DNA of 25,379 nt from a virus. This document shows positions 16,193 through 22,535 of the stretch, in pieces. The position numbers and the translations under genes are program-made. The stretch lies in the IMG/VR virus record IMGVR_UViG_3300017598_001817, positions 1 through 25,379 of that record; one strand, written 5' to 3'. Within the stretch, counting starts at the first letter, position 1, and the number at the start of each line of letters is the position of its first letter. The notes below the pieces were generated by a model. That model saw only the letters and a program-made list of their open reading frames with translations. It had not been told where the DNA came from and did no database searches.

Positions 16193-16872
16193 TAGCGACT
16201 CCTCCGCATTGTGCTGGGATGTAACCCACGCCTTGCCCCCTCTTTCTCCTGACTCTCAAGACCGATTATCCCCTCTACTATATCTATAAAGGCTTCCTTA
16301 CACTTCTCGGACCTTTCGTACTCTCCAAGCCATCTGTGTAGTTTGTGTGCGGCCAACTCAAGTATCGGCTCATCCCATATCTCACTGACATCCGTAGTGT
16401 CCGTACCCGTCATATCATCGGGGATGTCTCTATAATCTATCTCGAGTTCGTATGCGTCGTCAGGCGTGGGATTGAGATAAATCTTAGTACCACTTCTAAG
16501 CCACATGGACGGCTTGCCTTCCTCGTCCGTATCGGAGCGGTTTGTCCGCTTAGTGAACTCACGGCGACTCAGAAACTTATTCAGCCACCTATCGTTTGTA
16601 GAGTCATACACGTCTTGGATAATAAGGGTGCCAGTCGGCGTGGTGACGTAATTCACGCCATCCGTTGTTGATTGGGTCGTGTCGGTGGCATCAAGAGTCG
16701 GAAACGTGAACTTATGCTTTAGTTCCCAAAAGCGATTCTTCGTGACGACTTCCTTATAGGCCTTATTAATAACTATCCCATATAGATTTACGTCCTCAAC
16801 GCTTTCAAGGTCCGTCCTTCGATGGAATCGTATCTTCAAATACGTTTTAAAATCATCAAACCCGTAAGCCAT
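16189..16872 (-). CDS. Head-tail adaptor protein (P22 gp4 / T7 gp11-like)
   Basis: This 227-aa protein has the pattern of phage adaptor/connector proteins. An N-terminal helical part (residues 3-50, DDFKTYLKIRFHRRTDLESV, VINKAYKEVVTKNRFWELK) leads to a central beta region (WLNKFLSRREFTKR, GKPSMWLRSGTKIYLNPTP). It then has YELEIDYRDIPDDM and a C-terminal helical bundle with LAAHKLHRWLGEYERSEKC and AFIDIVEGIIGLES. The run 'GTKIYLNPTPDDAYELEIDYRDIP' corresponds to the family element 'i.l.P.Pd..y.l.v.Yr..p'. Such proteins form a 12-mer ring under the portal and receive the hub. AAGAGGGAGTA before the ATG supports the start. It is placed directly after the co-chaperonin and before the hub, in agreement. 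Confidence 0.78.
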   Translation of the reverse strand: MAYGFDDFKTYLKIRFHRRTDLESVEDVNLYGIVINKAYKEVVTKNRFWELKHKFTFPTLDATDTTQSTTDGVNYVTTPTGTLIIQDVYDSTNDRWLNKFLSRREFTKRTNRSDTDEEGKPSMWLRSGTKIYLNPTPDDAYELEIDYRDIPDDMTGTDTTDVSEIWDEPILELAAHKLHRWLGEYERSEKCKEAFIDIVEGIIGLESQEKEGARRGLHPSTMRRSRY

Positions 16873-17255
16873 TACTCCCTCTTATGTGCCTCTAGTAATT
16901 CCTGAACCTCTTCTTTTAGAAGTTTATTCCCAGCCTCATTAAACCAATCGGGGTTAATCTGCATGGTGTCCGGTATCGGATACCCGAGGACCGTACCCAA
17001 CCCCTCTTCCTCCGACATCATACGGTGACGCTCATCCCTCATGTCTAACTGCATCAAGTGAAGTACCGTCCCGGTGTAGTAACTCATAAGAATCCTATCT
17101 CCCGGTTCGTACCGAGTCACCTTGTCTCCAGTGGCAATAACCGTACCTATCCGAGTCTGCTCCTTGTGCTTTTCGGGCAGAATAATCATTCCCTTGTAAT
17201 CCAGAAACCCGTCCAATACTACGTAAAGATTGTGCATCTGTGGTTTGATAATCAT
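16872..17255 (-). CDS. GroES-like co-chaperonin (Cpn10 fold)
   Basis: This 127-aa protein aligns by eye with Cpn10. It has IIKPQMHNLYVVLDG (2-16, GroES IRPLxDRVIVK), KGMIILPEKHKEQTRIGTVI (21-40, GGIVLxxxxxxKxxxGxVxAVG), ATGDKVTRYEPGDRILMSYY (41-60, GDxVxF) and TGTVLHL (61-67). Hydrophobic IIL (24-26) matches the IVL tripeptide by which the GroES mobile loop binds GroEL, though the loop is short. Residues about 85-90 (GLGTVL) may be the last strand. A helical tail (104-127) extends beyond the usual about 95 residues. Such phage proteins (T4 gp31 is the classic case) lead the host GroEL to fold capsid protein. AAAGGAGAAAAA before the ATG gives strong initiation. It overlaps the adaptor gene. 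Fold assignment is good; partnership with host GroEL is inference. Confidence 0.82.
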   Translation of the reverse strand: MIIKPQMHNLYVVLDGFLDYKGMIILPEKHKEQTRIGTVIATGDKVTRYEPGDRILMSYYTGTVLHLMQLDMRDERHRMMSEEEGLGTVLGYPIPDTMQINPDWFNEAGNKLLKEEVQELLEAHKRE

Positions 17256-17273
17256 TTTTTCTCCTTTCCACCA

Positions 17274-17783
17274 CTAATTAAGGTCATCAACCCCCCGGTC
17301 TTCCTCCGTTATGTCTATCTCGGCGTCCCTCTCTTCCCGCTTCCTAGACACGTAATTGTAATGCTCGATACAATACTTCTTGCCCTTGTATACGGCGATT
17401 GCCCACTCCGGGTACAGCCTGCCATACACCTTCTCGCTCCCGACAGAAGCCGTGGTCATCATGTCAGCACCGCCTGTACTACCGGCGATTGTCTCATCAG
17501 CCTCGAATGACTCCCTGTCAGAAATTCCGGTACAGGCATCCATCTCAACAGTACCCTCGGCGTCACCACCAGCGAATGTACCCTTATGTAGGGTGTGGGT
17601 CACAACAACCCCTGTAGCACCAGAAGTGCCCCCGGTCAATGTCTCGTCCTCCGTGGGTTCTACGGACCCAGAATCGAACCAGAACTCAACCCTACTGTGC
17701 TTTCCGCCGCAAAGGGTACACGAGTAATACTTCGCATCTTCCGCGATGCGGTCTTTTTTAAGGTTCTGCTTTACACTTATCAT
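17274..17783 (-). CDS. Hypothetical protein: zinc site split by a beta-rich insertion
   Basis: This 169-aa protein is read from ATG 17783, which overlaps the previous stop (TGATG); GTG 17786 is equally possible. An N-terminal knuckle C22xxC25GGKH29 and a C-terminal C138IEH141 together could form one zinc site. Between them, about residues 46-117, lies a Gly/Thr/Ser-rich beta segment (DETLTGGTSGATGVVV, KGTFAGGDAEGTVEM, DETIAGSTGGAD). It has two related DETx(T/A)G elements, the style of an adhesin-like insertion in virion proteins. The C-terminus is charged (RKREERDAEIDITEEDRG). The gene lies just before the co-chaperonin and is probably a virion component. No family is recognised. Confidence 0.78.
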   Translation of the reverse strand: MISVKQNLKKDRIAEDAKYYSCTLCGGKHSRVEFWFDSGSVEPTEDETLTGGTSGATGVVVTHTLHKGTFAGGDAEGTVEMDACTGISDRESFEADETIAGSTGGADMMTTASVGSEKVYGRLYPEWAIAVYKGKKYCIEHYNYVSRKREERDAEIDITEEDRGVDDLN

Positions 17784-18340
17784 CACCCGGCTTGTGTACG
17801 AGCATGGTACACATACACAGTACCACCGTCAAGAGTTTCAAGACTTAGGTTCTCTATTCTCAGCGGAGGCGTGAAATCAAGGTGAACAGGTGACGCATCA
17901 GACGCACCAGCCTTCATAACGATTGCGGGATAGGTGTAGTAGGTTTCCCACGAATAGACCTTATCCGCCTCGTTAGTCCAACTATCGTCTTCGTGATGCA
18001 CCGTACAGTCGTCATCATCCCCGGCAGTTTCGACAACATGACTGTCAAGGTTTGCCGCCGCACCAGACGAGTGCGTAATCTTGATTACATGCCCGTCGGC
18101 TACCGTCGCCGGGACATTCCCAGTAGATGTCATAATACTATTGCTGGTAATTGTTCCGGTTTTCCCAGTTTTTGATGCCGCCGTTATGGGGCTGTTCTCG
18201 TCCCATGTCTTGAATAGCACATCATCGTCAGCCGCACTTGGGATAAAAAGCACCTTCTTGATATAATGAACCCCCGGACGACAGGCACCAGCCGTATCCA
18301 ATACCCATAAAAGGGGCGTACTCGTGAAATCATTACTCAT
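17783..18340 (-). CDS. Hypothetical beta-rich virion protein
   Basis: This 185-aa protein is rich in Asp, Thr, Ser and Ala, with beta-strand alternation throughout. Visible stretches include VHYIKKVLFIPSAADDDVLF (24-43), ITSNSIMTSTGNVPATVADG and PPLRIENLSLETLDGGTVYV near the C-terminus. It has an acidic cluster (GDDDDCTVHHEDDS). No motif for catalysis is present and no family is recognised. Strong initiation is likely, with CGGAGGATTAG just before the ATG. A capsid- or tail-surface role is suggested by its neighbours (a carbohydrate-binding-module-like protein upstream and the split zinc protein downstream). Confidence 0.75.
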   Translation of the reverse strand: MSNDFTSTPLLWVLDTAGACRPGVHYIKKVLFIPSAADDDVLFKTWDENSPITAASKTGKTGTITSNSIMTSTGNVPATVADGHVIKITHSSGAAANLDSHVVETAGDDDDCTVHHEDDSWTNEADKVYSWETYYTYPAIVMKAGASDASPVHLDFTPPLRIENLSLETLDGGTVYVYHARTQAG

Positions 18341-18367
18341 CTAATCCTCCGTTAAGTCAAACTCATA

Positions 18368-18862
18368 TTAATCTAATGTCATTTCGGTGGTCATGTGTAG
18401 TTCCCCACCAACGGTGAACGTCTTCCTCAGAACAACTGTATCAAAATATGCGGTGTTATTGGCTTCCCCGCTATACAGTACTACATATACAGATCCAGTG
18501 CCCGGCAGGCCTGTTGTCGTAAATGTTGTGCTATATCTGGTCCATGCCGCGTCAGTGATGTTTCCGGATGTATAATATGACGATGGCGAAATTGCATGGT
18601 GAGCACCAACCATTATGCGTCCATAGGCAGCAGAACCCTTCTTAAAATAACAACTGAACTCATATAGTGCAGGAACCGTACATGAAATCTGCTGAAAGAT
18701 ATATCTACCGAGGGTGCCGTCACAAGCCACCATCGCACAATTACCACTCTGGCCAGACCCCTCTGTAGTCCCAGTAGCACCAGTACCCTCTGTCCAACCA
18801 GTCGGTGGGTCAACGTCGGATGTGAAATTCGGATTTGTAACTAAGTTGCTTTCGTATGCCAT
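18368..18862 (-). CDS. CBM-like jelly-roll protein
   Basis: This 164-aa protein begins ESNLVTNPNFTSDVDPPTGW (4-23). This matches the start of carbohydrate-binding modules of the CBM4/9 type and related galactose-binding folds ('NLltNpgFesg...gW'). Further family-like elements follow: YIFQQISCTVPALYEFSCYF (54-73), AWTRYSTTFTTTG and AYFDTVVLRK near the end. The whole protein is one domain with no enzyme part and no obvious anchor. It may bind glycans on the virion surface. AGGGGAACT before the ATG supports the start. It follows the LamG gene with 7 bases of spacing, giving two predicted glycan-binding proteins in a row. Confidence 0.8.
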   Translation of the reverse strand: MAYESNLVTNPNFTSDVDPPTGWTEGTGATGTTEGSGQSGNCAMVACDGTLGRYIFQQISCTVPALYEFSCYFKKGSAAYGRIMVGAHHAISPSSYYTSGNITDAAWTRYSTTFTTTGLPGTGSVYVVLYSGEANNTAYFDTVVLRKTFTVGGELHMTTEMTLD

Positions 18863-18869
18863 AGTTCCC

Positions 18870-20258
18870 CTAGTTCATACTCATCGACATGAACATATGT
18901 ACTTGATCGCCGTAATTGGCAGTACCCAAGCCAACCACCCCCACAGGGAAGGTCATCACTAAACTAAACACCGCAGGGGTTATCGTCACGTTCTCATTGT
19001 ATACTGGCTCAAGTTGTGCCCCAGTAACCAGATACGACCCTGTGGTACAGCTAATCTTTCTATTGTAAAGTGGATTTAGGTTTGCCCCGGTAATCGCGTA
19101 TGTGCCAGTCGTGCAAATCGCCTTCCTATTGAAATAGGCATTGAGGGTCTTCCCGGTTACGGCGTATGTCCCCGTAGTACACTCTATCGTGTAGGTTGCA
19201 CCAACCCCAGTCTCGGCACCCCATGTCAACTCATAGTCCGCATTAACGGACGAGTCCATGTTATTGTACTCGAACTTGATGTGGTTGGCTGATAGGGCCG
19301 AGGTTCGGTAACGAACTTCTTCCATATGCCCATTAAAGGCGTTATTCCCGAGGCCATCACCTTGACACCCAATGCCAAGGACTGCGGAAGATGTTACGGT
19401 AAGCCCACCACCAAAATCATGGTCATTAGAGTCAACCACTGAATCTGCATACCCAAGAACAACGCCAGCCGCATCTACCGTGCCGTGGAACAGGTACCAA
19501 GTGTCGGCATCTGTAAACCCGTCCGTCCTAGCGTCACCAACGGAGCCATCTTCATACACGTTAAAGTCAAGATATTCGTTCGGATCAGAACCAGCCGCTA
19601 GACAGGTAAACCCTTCGGTGGTACCCCCGGCACCTTCATTAGAGCTAAAGCGGTGAAAGGAATATTCAGGAACGCCCCACGTATCCCATGCAAGCCATGT
19701 CTGTAACGAAAACGTGTCTTGGTCAAGTGCCGCCGTGTCTGAAACTAATACACCATCATTTGTACCGTCGAACTCCATCGCATAGCGAACTCTACCAGCC
19801 GCCTGATAGTCACTAATTGACTCAGAGGAAGAGTCGTGGTTCCCCGTGGCATCCGTCACCGTACCAGAAGCGTCCGCCATGTGCCACACGCCCACATAAT
19901 CAGACCATGTGTTCGCCTTGTCCTCCCCGTCTGAGTCCGCCGCCTTCCCGTAATAAATCCGTATGTTATTCTGGTCGTCACTTACCGAAGCGTACAATGC
20001 CGGACACTTCACATAGAACGTAGCGTTACAGTCCCCGGCAGTTACATCAAAGTAAACCCTATCGTAGTAAAGGATAGCGTCTGTGGTCACATCATAGAAG
20101 CGTATGTCGTGTCCATTGGTGTCGTCTACTACATTCCCGCCAATATCAGAATCGTCAACAATCTGGATGAGGGTACAAACATTAGTCAGATTACCATCAA
20201 TATTGGCGTCCTGAACGTCAATGTCCTTGTAGTAACTGTACCCGGAAGGTTCCGCCAT
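18870..20258 (-). CDS. DUF2341 + LamG-like protein with C-terminal repeats
   Basis: This 462-aa protein has three parts. Residues about 8-118 match DUF2341 (YSYYKDIDVQDAN, NGHDIRFYDVTTDAILYY, NNIRIYYGKA). Residues about 119-345 match a concanavalin A/LamG-type jelly roll (YVGVWHMADASGTVTDATGN, AMEFDGTNDGVLV, FSLQTWLAW, EEVRYRTSALSANHIKFEY). Residues 358-423 are three tandem 22-residue repeats, with a degenerate fourth after them. The C-terminus ends MFMSMSMN. DUF2341 and LamG often occur together in surface proteins and phage virion proteins. A glycan- or surface-binding role is likely. It lies between capsid and neck genes, so a head or neck decoration is possible. The ribosome site is weak. 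Confidence 0.88.
   Translation of the reverse strand: MAEPSGYSYYKDIDVQDANIDGNLTNVCTLIQIVDDSDIGGNVVDDTNGHDIRFYDVTTDAILYYDRVYFDVTAGDCNATFYVKCPALYASVSDDQNNIRIYYGKAADSDGEDKANTWSDYVGVWHMADASGTVTDATGNHDSSSESISDYQAAGRVRYAMEFDGTNDGVLVSDTAALDQDTFSLQTWLAWDTWGVPEYSFHRFSSNEGAGGTTEGFTCLAAGSDPNEYLDFNVYEDGSVGDARTDGFTDADTWYLFHGTVDAAGVVLGYADSVVDSNDHDFGGGLTVTSSAVLGIGCQGDGLGNNAFNGHMEEVRYRTSALSANHIKFEYNNMDSSVNADYELTWGAETGVGATYTIECTTGTYAVTGKTLNAYFNRKAICTTGTYAITGANLNPLYNRKISCTTGSYLVTGAQLEPVYNENVTITPAVFSLVMTFPVGVVGLGTANYGDQVHMFMSMSMN
18990..19187 (-). repeat. Three tandem 66-bp (22-aa) coding repeats
   Basis: Units lie at 19187-19122, 19121-19056 and 19055-18990 on the minus strand, in frame in the LamG protein (residues 358-379, 380-401, 402-423). 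Each unit begins with two variable residues, then CTTG(T/S)Y, then (A/L)(V/I)TG, a Leu and an aromatic-Asn near the end (YFNRK, LYNRK, VYNEN). A fourth, degenerate unit follows (VTITPAVFSLVM). One Cys per unit is conserved in the first three. Confidence 0.85.
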
Positions 20259-20259
20259 T

Positions 20260-20721
20260 TTACGCCGTAGTAATCAACTCCAGTTCAAAATCAACCCCAG
20301 TATGCTTGACTAAATAAAGCCTCCACGAATCGTCACTCCATAGCACATCAACCAATGCGGTCCTTGTGTCTGGGTTAAGGCTACCCGCCCTGATGATATA
20401 ACTCTTGACATTCGTGCCAACATACCCATCAAGGAACTCTTTTAGTAACCGTTCAGGTGTAGTCTCCCTCGGTGCCAAGTGTTCACTTACGGGCCATTTC
20501 GCAGTCTCCGTAGGCAGTCCCTCATCAAATACCCAAAATGAGTATGTATTATCCGTTATGCAATCCGGCCTATTGTCCACAATCGCTCGTACCGTATAGT
20601 ACCTCAACTCCTCATATGCAGAGGTGTACCCGGTAGTCAGGTCTATCGTCTGTGCCAATACAGGGTCTTTCATAACAAGAACCCTACTCTCCAGTATCGC
20701 CAGTAATTCAGTTTTTGTCAT
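20260..20721 (-). CDS. Hypothetical protein
   Basis: This 153-aa alpha/beta protein begins TKTELLAILESRVLVMKDPV (2-21). It contains EELRYYTVRAIVDNRPDC (37-54), SFWVFDEGLPTETAKWPVSE (61-80) and a C-terminal part, ALVDVLWSDDSWRLYLVKHT (121-140), that looks beta-stranded. No known motif is seen. Good initiation is provided by TTGGGGGAAAC before the ATG. It overlaps the zinc-ribbon miniprotein gene by 14 bases and precedes the LamG gene by one base. A chaperone or assembly factor for the LamG protein, or a minor virion component, are both possible. Confidence 0.78.
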   Translation of the reverse strand: MTKTELLAILESRVLVMKDPVLAQTIDLTTGYTSAYEELRYYTVRAIVDNRPDCITDNTYSFWVFDEGLPTETAKWPVSEHLAPRETTPERLLKEFLDGYVGTNVKSYIIRAGSLNPDTRTALVDVLWSDDSWRLYLVKHTGVDFELELITTA

Positions 20722-20884
20722 GTTTCCCCCAAGTAATTTCGGGCTTCGGCTCCACCCTGGCGAAATACCTGCCCGTTGCGGCCTTTAAACGATAGTGATT
20801 CCTTCCGCAATCTATACACACTTCCGCCGATAACGTAGGGTGCGGCTTCCTGAATAAACACTCGCAGTCTTTCTCCATTTTCAT
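20708..20884 (-). CDS. 58-aa zinc-ribbon miniprotein
   Basis: This gene fills the 170-base gap between two longer genes. It starts with ATG 20884 (MKMEKDCECLFRKPHPT), preceded by GTGAGGAAGAC. It has cysteines C7, C9 (CEC) and C23, C26 (CIDCGRNHY), a plausible CxC/CxxC zinc site. A basic region follows (YRLKAATGRYFARVEPK). The stop TGA lies inside the next gene, giving a 14-bp overlap. The four-cysteine pattern, a proper ribosome site and the tight fit make it a real gene. It may be a nucleic-acid- or protein-binding zinc module. Confidence 0.72.
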   Translation of the reverse strand: MKMEKDCECLFRKPHPTLSAEVCIDCGRNHYRLKAATGRYFARVEPKPEITWGKHDKN

Positions 20885-20891
20885 GTCTTCC

Positions 20892-21302
20892 TCACGCCAA
20901 TGTCATTACCGCGTTATCCACAAAATCTATAACGAATGTCTCCCCGTCAGCCATCGTCACCGCAGACCCATAATCCCACCAACACATCAAAGCGTCTGAG
21001 GCGTGAGTGTCGTTGTAAATCACAACATACTGGAACGGCCCGACAGAACCAGTTGCGGTAATTGTTACATCTGTTGCGGACATCGTTCCAGTACCGGACG
21101 CTTCTGCCCATGTATTCTGGATGTCTGCCGCCGCGTACCCATTCTCCTCAGTGGCCCCAACCAAATCACCCTTATCATCGTCAGCAGACGCAGACGGGGC
21201 ATTATTTGTCACATAGACGTTAAACGTGTCTGAATCAAGGTGATGGTCGCCAAGACCCAATATCTGCACAAACGATTCAAACTTATTGTAGGCAACTGCC
21301 AT
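20892..21302 (-). CDS. Beta-rich virion protein, paralogue of the adjacent upstream gene
   Basis: This 136-aa protein shares its layout with the gene at 21314-21742. An N-terminal helix (AVAYNKFESFVQILGLGDHH) leads to a strand with DTFNVYVTNNAP (24-35), a loop with ENGYAAADI, TMSATDVTITATGSVGPFQY (73-92), YVVIYNDT and a final ETFVIDFVDNAVMTL. In the partner the matching parts are NSFKKHLMNGG, DTIQCALVTSDY, GAGYTADGAEI, AIIWKDTG and TTFTISWSAEGILNL. Such small proteins often occur near capsid genes in phages and are thought to be virion components. GATGGAGGAATAA before the ATG gives strong initiation. The exact role is unknown. Confidence 0.82.
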   Translation of the reverse strand: MAVAYNKFESFVQILGLGDHHLDSDTFNVYVTNNAPSASADDDKGDLVGATEENGYAAADIQNTWAEASGTGTMSATDVTITATGSVGPFQYVVIYNDTHASDALMCWWDYGSAVTMADGETFVIDFVDNAVMTLA

Positions 21303-21313
21303 TTATTCCTCCA

Positions 21314-21742
21314 TCACGGGTCGTTAAGATTTAATATACCTTCCGCCGACCACGATATGGTAAAAGTCGTTCCGGTAGTAGACTTGTTCTCGCCGAAGTC
21401 GTGATACCGTATTAACGGCGAAGTCGCATCCGTTCCCGTGTCCTTCCATATTATTGCCGCCCTTGCGGTTATCGTTGCCGTAGTCCATGCAACATCATCG
21501 CCGTCAAAGACACCCTCATTGTCCGTGTCGTCCTGGGTTACGGTCTTATTCGTTATCTCCGCGCCATCGGCTGTGTACCCAGCACCAACCACCTCGTTTG
21601 TTATGTCATCGAAATATTCGTGTGTATCCTGGTTGGGTGTATAATCACTCGTTACAAGGGCACACTGAATCGTGTCTGTGTCTAAATCAATCCCACCATT
21701 CATTAGGTGTTTTTTGAAACTGTTGTACGTTAGGCTCGCCAT
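21314..21742 (-). CDS. Beta-rich virion protein, first of a paralogous pair
   Basis: This 142-aa protein has a helix (LTYNSFKKHLMNGGIDL, 3-19), DTDTIQCALVTSDYTPNQDT (20-39), GAGYTADGAEITNKTVTQDD and VAWTTATITARAAIIWKDTG. It ends SPLIRYHDFGENKSTTGTTF then TISWSAEGILNL. It parallels the next gene along its whole length, so the two are likely an old tandem duplication. The ATG overlaps the upstream stop (TAATG). A capsid- or neck-associated structural role is inferred from this family's usual context beside head genes. Confidence 0.82.
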   Translation of the reverse strand: MASLTYNSFKKHLMNGGIDLDTDTIQCALVTSDYTPNQDTHEYFDDITNEVVGAGYTADGAEITNKTVTQDDTDNEGVFDGDDVAWTTATITARAAIIWKDTGTDATSPLIRYHDFGENKSTTGTTFTISWSAEGILNLNDP

Positions 21743-21975
21743 TAGAATATTTGTCTAAATGATTTAATCCATATTAAAAGTCGCCTGAAAAACTTCAGTC
21801 GCGGCTCGTGCGGCGCTATTACATAAAGTCCAGCCTGTTCAGAGAATATCCTAAAGAGGGAATCCAGCGCACTCTCGAACTCCCTACGTGCAACTATGAC
21901 CTGCTCAATAGTTCTGGCCCTCTTGATGGCCCGTAACGTCAGGCGCATCTCCTCAAACCAGTATTCTTTCTTCAT
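21742..21975 (-). CDS. Small helical hypothetical protein
   Basis: This 77-aa protein is predicted to be helical and basic: EEMRLTLRAIKRARTIEQVI (8-27), VARREFESALDSLFRIFSEQ (28-47) and a last helix, PRLKFFRRLLIWIKSFRQIF (58-77). The last is amphipathic and may touch a membrane or a protein groove. GAGGAGAAA precedes the ATG, and the start overlaps the preceding stop (ATGA). No family is recognised. Confidence 0.72.
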   Translation of the reverse strand: MKKEYWFEEMRLTLRAIKRARTIEQVIVARREFESALDSLFRIFSEQAGLYVIAPHEPRLKFFRRLLIWIKSFRQIF

Positions 21976-22127
21976 TTTCTCCTCTTTGTGAACTTAGTGC
22001 GGCGTATTTTCATTTCCTTCACATGGGCCTGAGCCGCCCTATCGTATCCCTCAGTGAGTTTATATCTCAACCCAGCCTTTTTCCTGGCCCTGGCAGTCGT
22101 AACTATACCAGCCATCTTCTTAGCCAT
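21972..22127 (-). CDS. 51-aa very basic miniprotein
   Basis: This short gene starts with ATG 22127, with TTAGGAGTGAAC upstream. It reads MAKKMAGIVTTARARKKAGL and continues with RYKLTEGYDRAAQAHVKEMKIRRTKFTKRRK. About one third of residues are Lys or Arg, and acidic residues are scarce. Its stop overlaps the next start as ATGA. It is likely a nucleic-acid-binding or RNA-binding protein, or a small packaged basic protein. The function is unknown. Confidence 0.68.
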   Translation of the reverse strand: MAKKMAGIVTTARARKKAGLRYKLTEGYDRAAQAHVKEMKIRRTKFTKRRK

Positions 22128-22157
22128 GTTCACTCCTAACTAAATAATCGGTGGACA

Positions 22158-22364
22158 CTACTTAACTCTGTTTACGTCAACTGTCCTTAAAAACTTAGCC
22201 GCCCTACTCCCGTGTTTCTCATTTAGCTTTCTCTCTAAATATTTACACTTATCCAATTGAACGTCCGTCATCCCGCCGTGACCGCCCCACTCTTTCCTCA
22301 CTATTTCAACTTGTTGAGAACGAGTTTCCCCAGTCCTGTCTTTCGGGATAATTACATTAGCCAT
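22158..22364 (-). CDS. Small hypothetical protein
   Basis: This 68-aa protein begins MANVIIPKDRTGETRSQQVE. It has a helical second half (MTDVQLDKCKYLERKLNEKH, then GSRAAKFLRTVDVNRVK), is charged, and has no TM. The ATG overlaps the stop of the upstream 56-aa gene (TAATG), and only GGTGG is a candidate ribosome site, so coupling is likely. No family is recognised. It stands in a row of four small charged genes (21742-22534) between the DnaJ-type zinc protein and the paralogous pair. Confidence 0.7.
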   Translation of the reverse strand: MANVIIPKDRTGETRSQQVEIVRKEWGGHGGMTDVQLDKCKYLERKLNEKHGSRAAKFLRTVDVNRVK

Positions 22365-22534
22365 TATCGGCCACCATCCAATTTCTCAAACCTCTTATCA
22401 AATTCCCTCTCGTTGATTTTCCCATCCTTCAAGTCCTTGAAAATTTTTTTTGCCTCTTTCGGGATGTCTACCCCGGCCTTTTCAAGCCCCTTTCTCAACT
22501 CCCTAGATTCGGCCTGTGTTTTTGTTTTTGCCAC
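22364..22534 (-). CDS. 56-aa charged miniprotein with GTG start
   Basis: This gene is seen in the gap before the 68-aa gene. GTG 22534 is preceded by TAGGAGAATAAG (AGGAG six bases upstream). It reads MAKTKTQAESRELRKGLEKA, continues GVDIPKEAKKIFKDLKDGKI, and ends NEREFDKRFEKLDGGR. It is almost entirely helical and rich in Lys and Glu. The stop TAA overlaps the next ATG. The pattern 'KxIFKDLKDGKIxExEFDKRFEKL' has the look of a short helix-turn-helix hairpin, without calcium-binding residues. Function unknown. Confidence 0.68.
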   Translation of the reverse strand: MAKTKTQAESRELRKGLEKAGVDIPKEAKKIFKDLKDGKINEREFDKRFEKLDGGR

Positions 22535-22535
22535 C

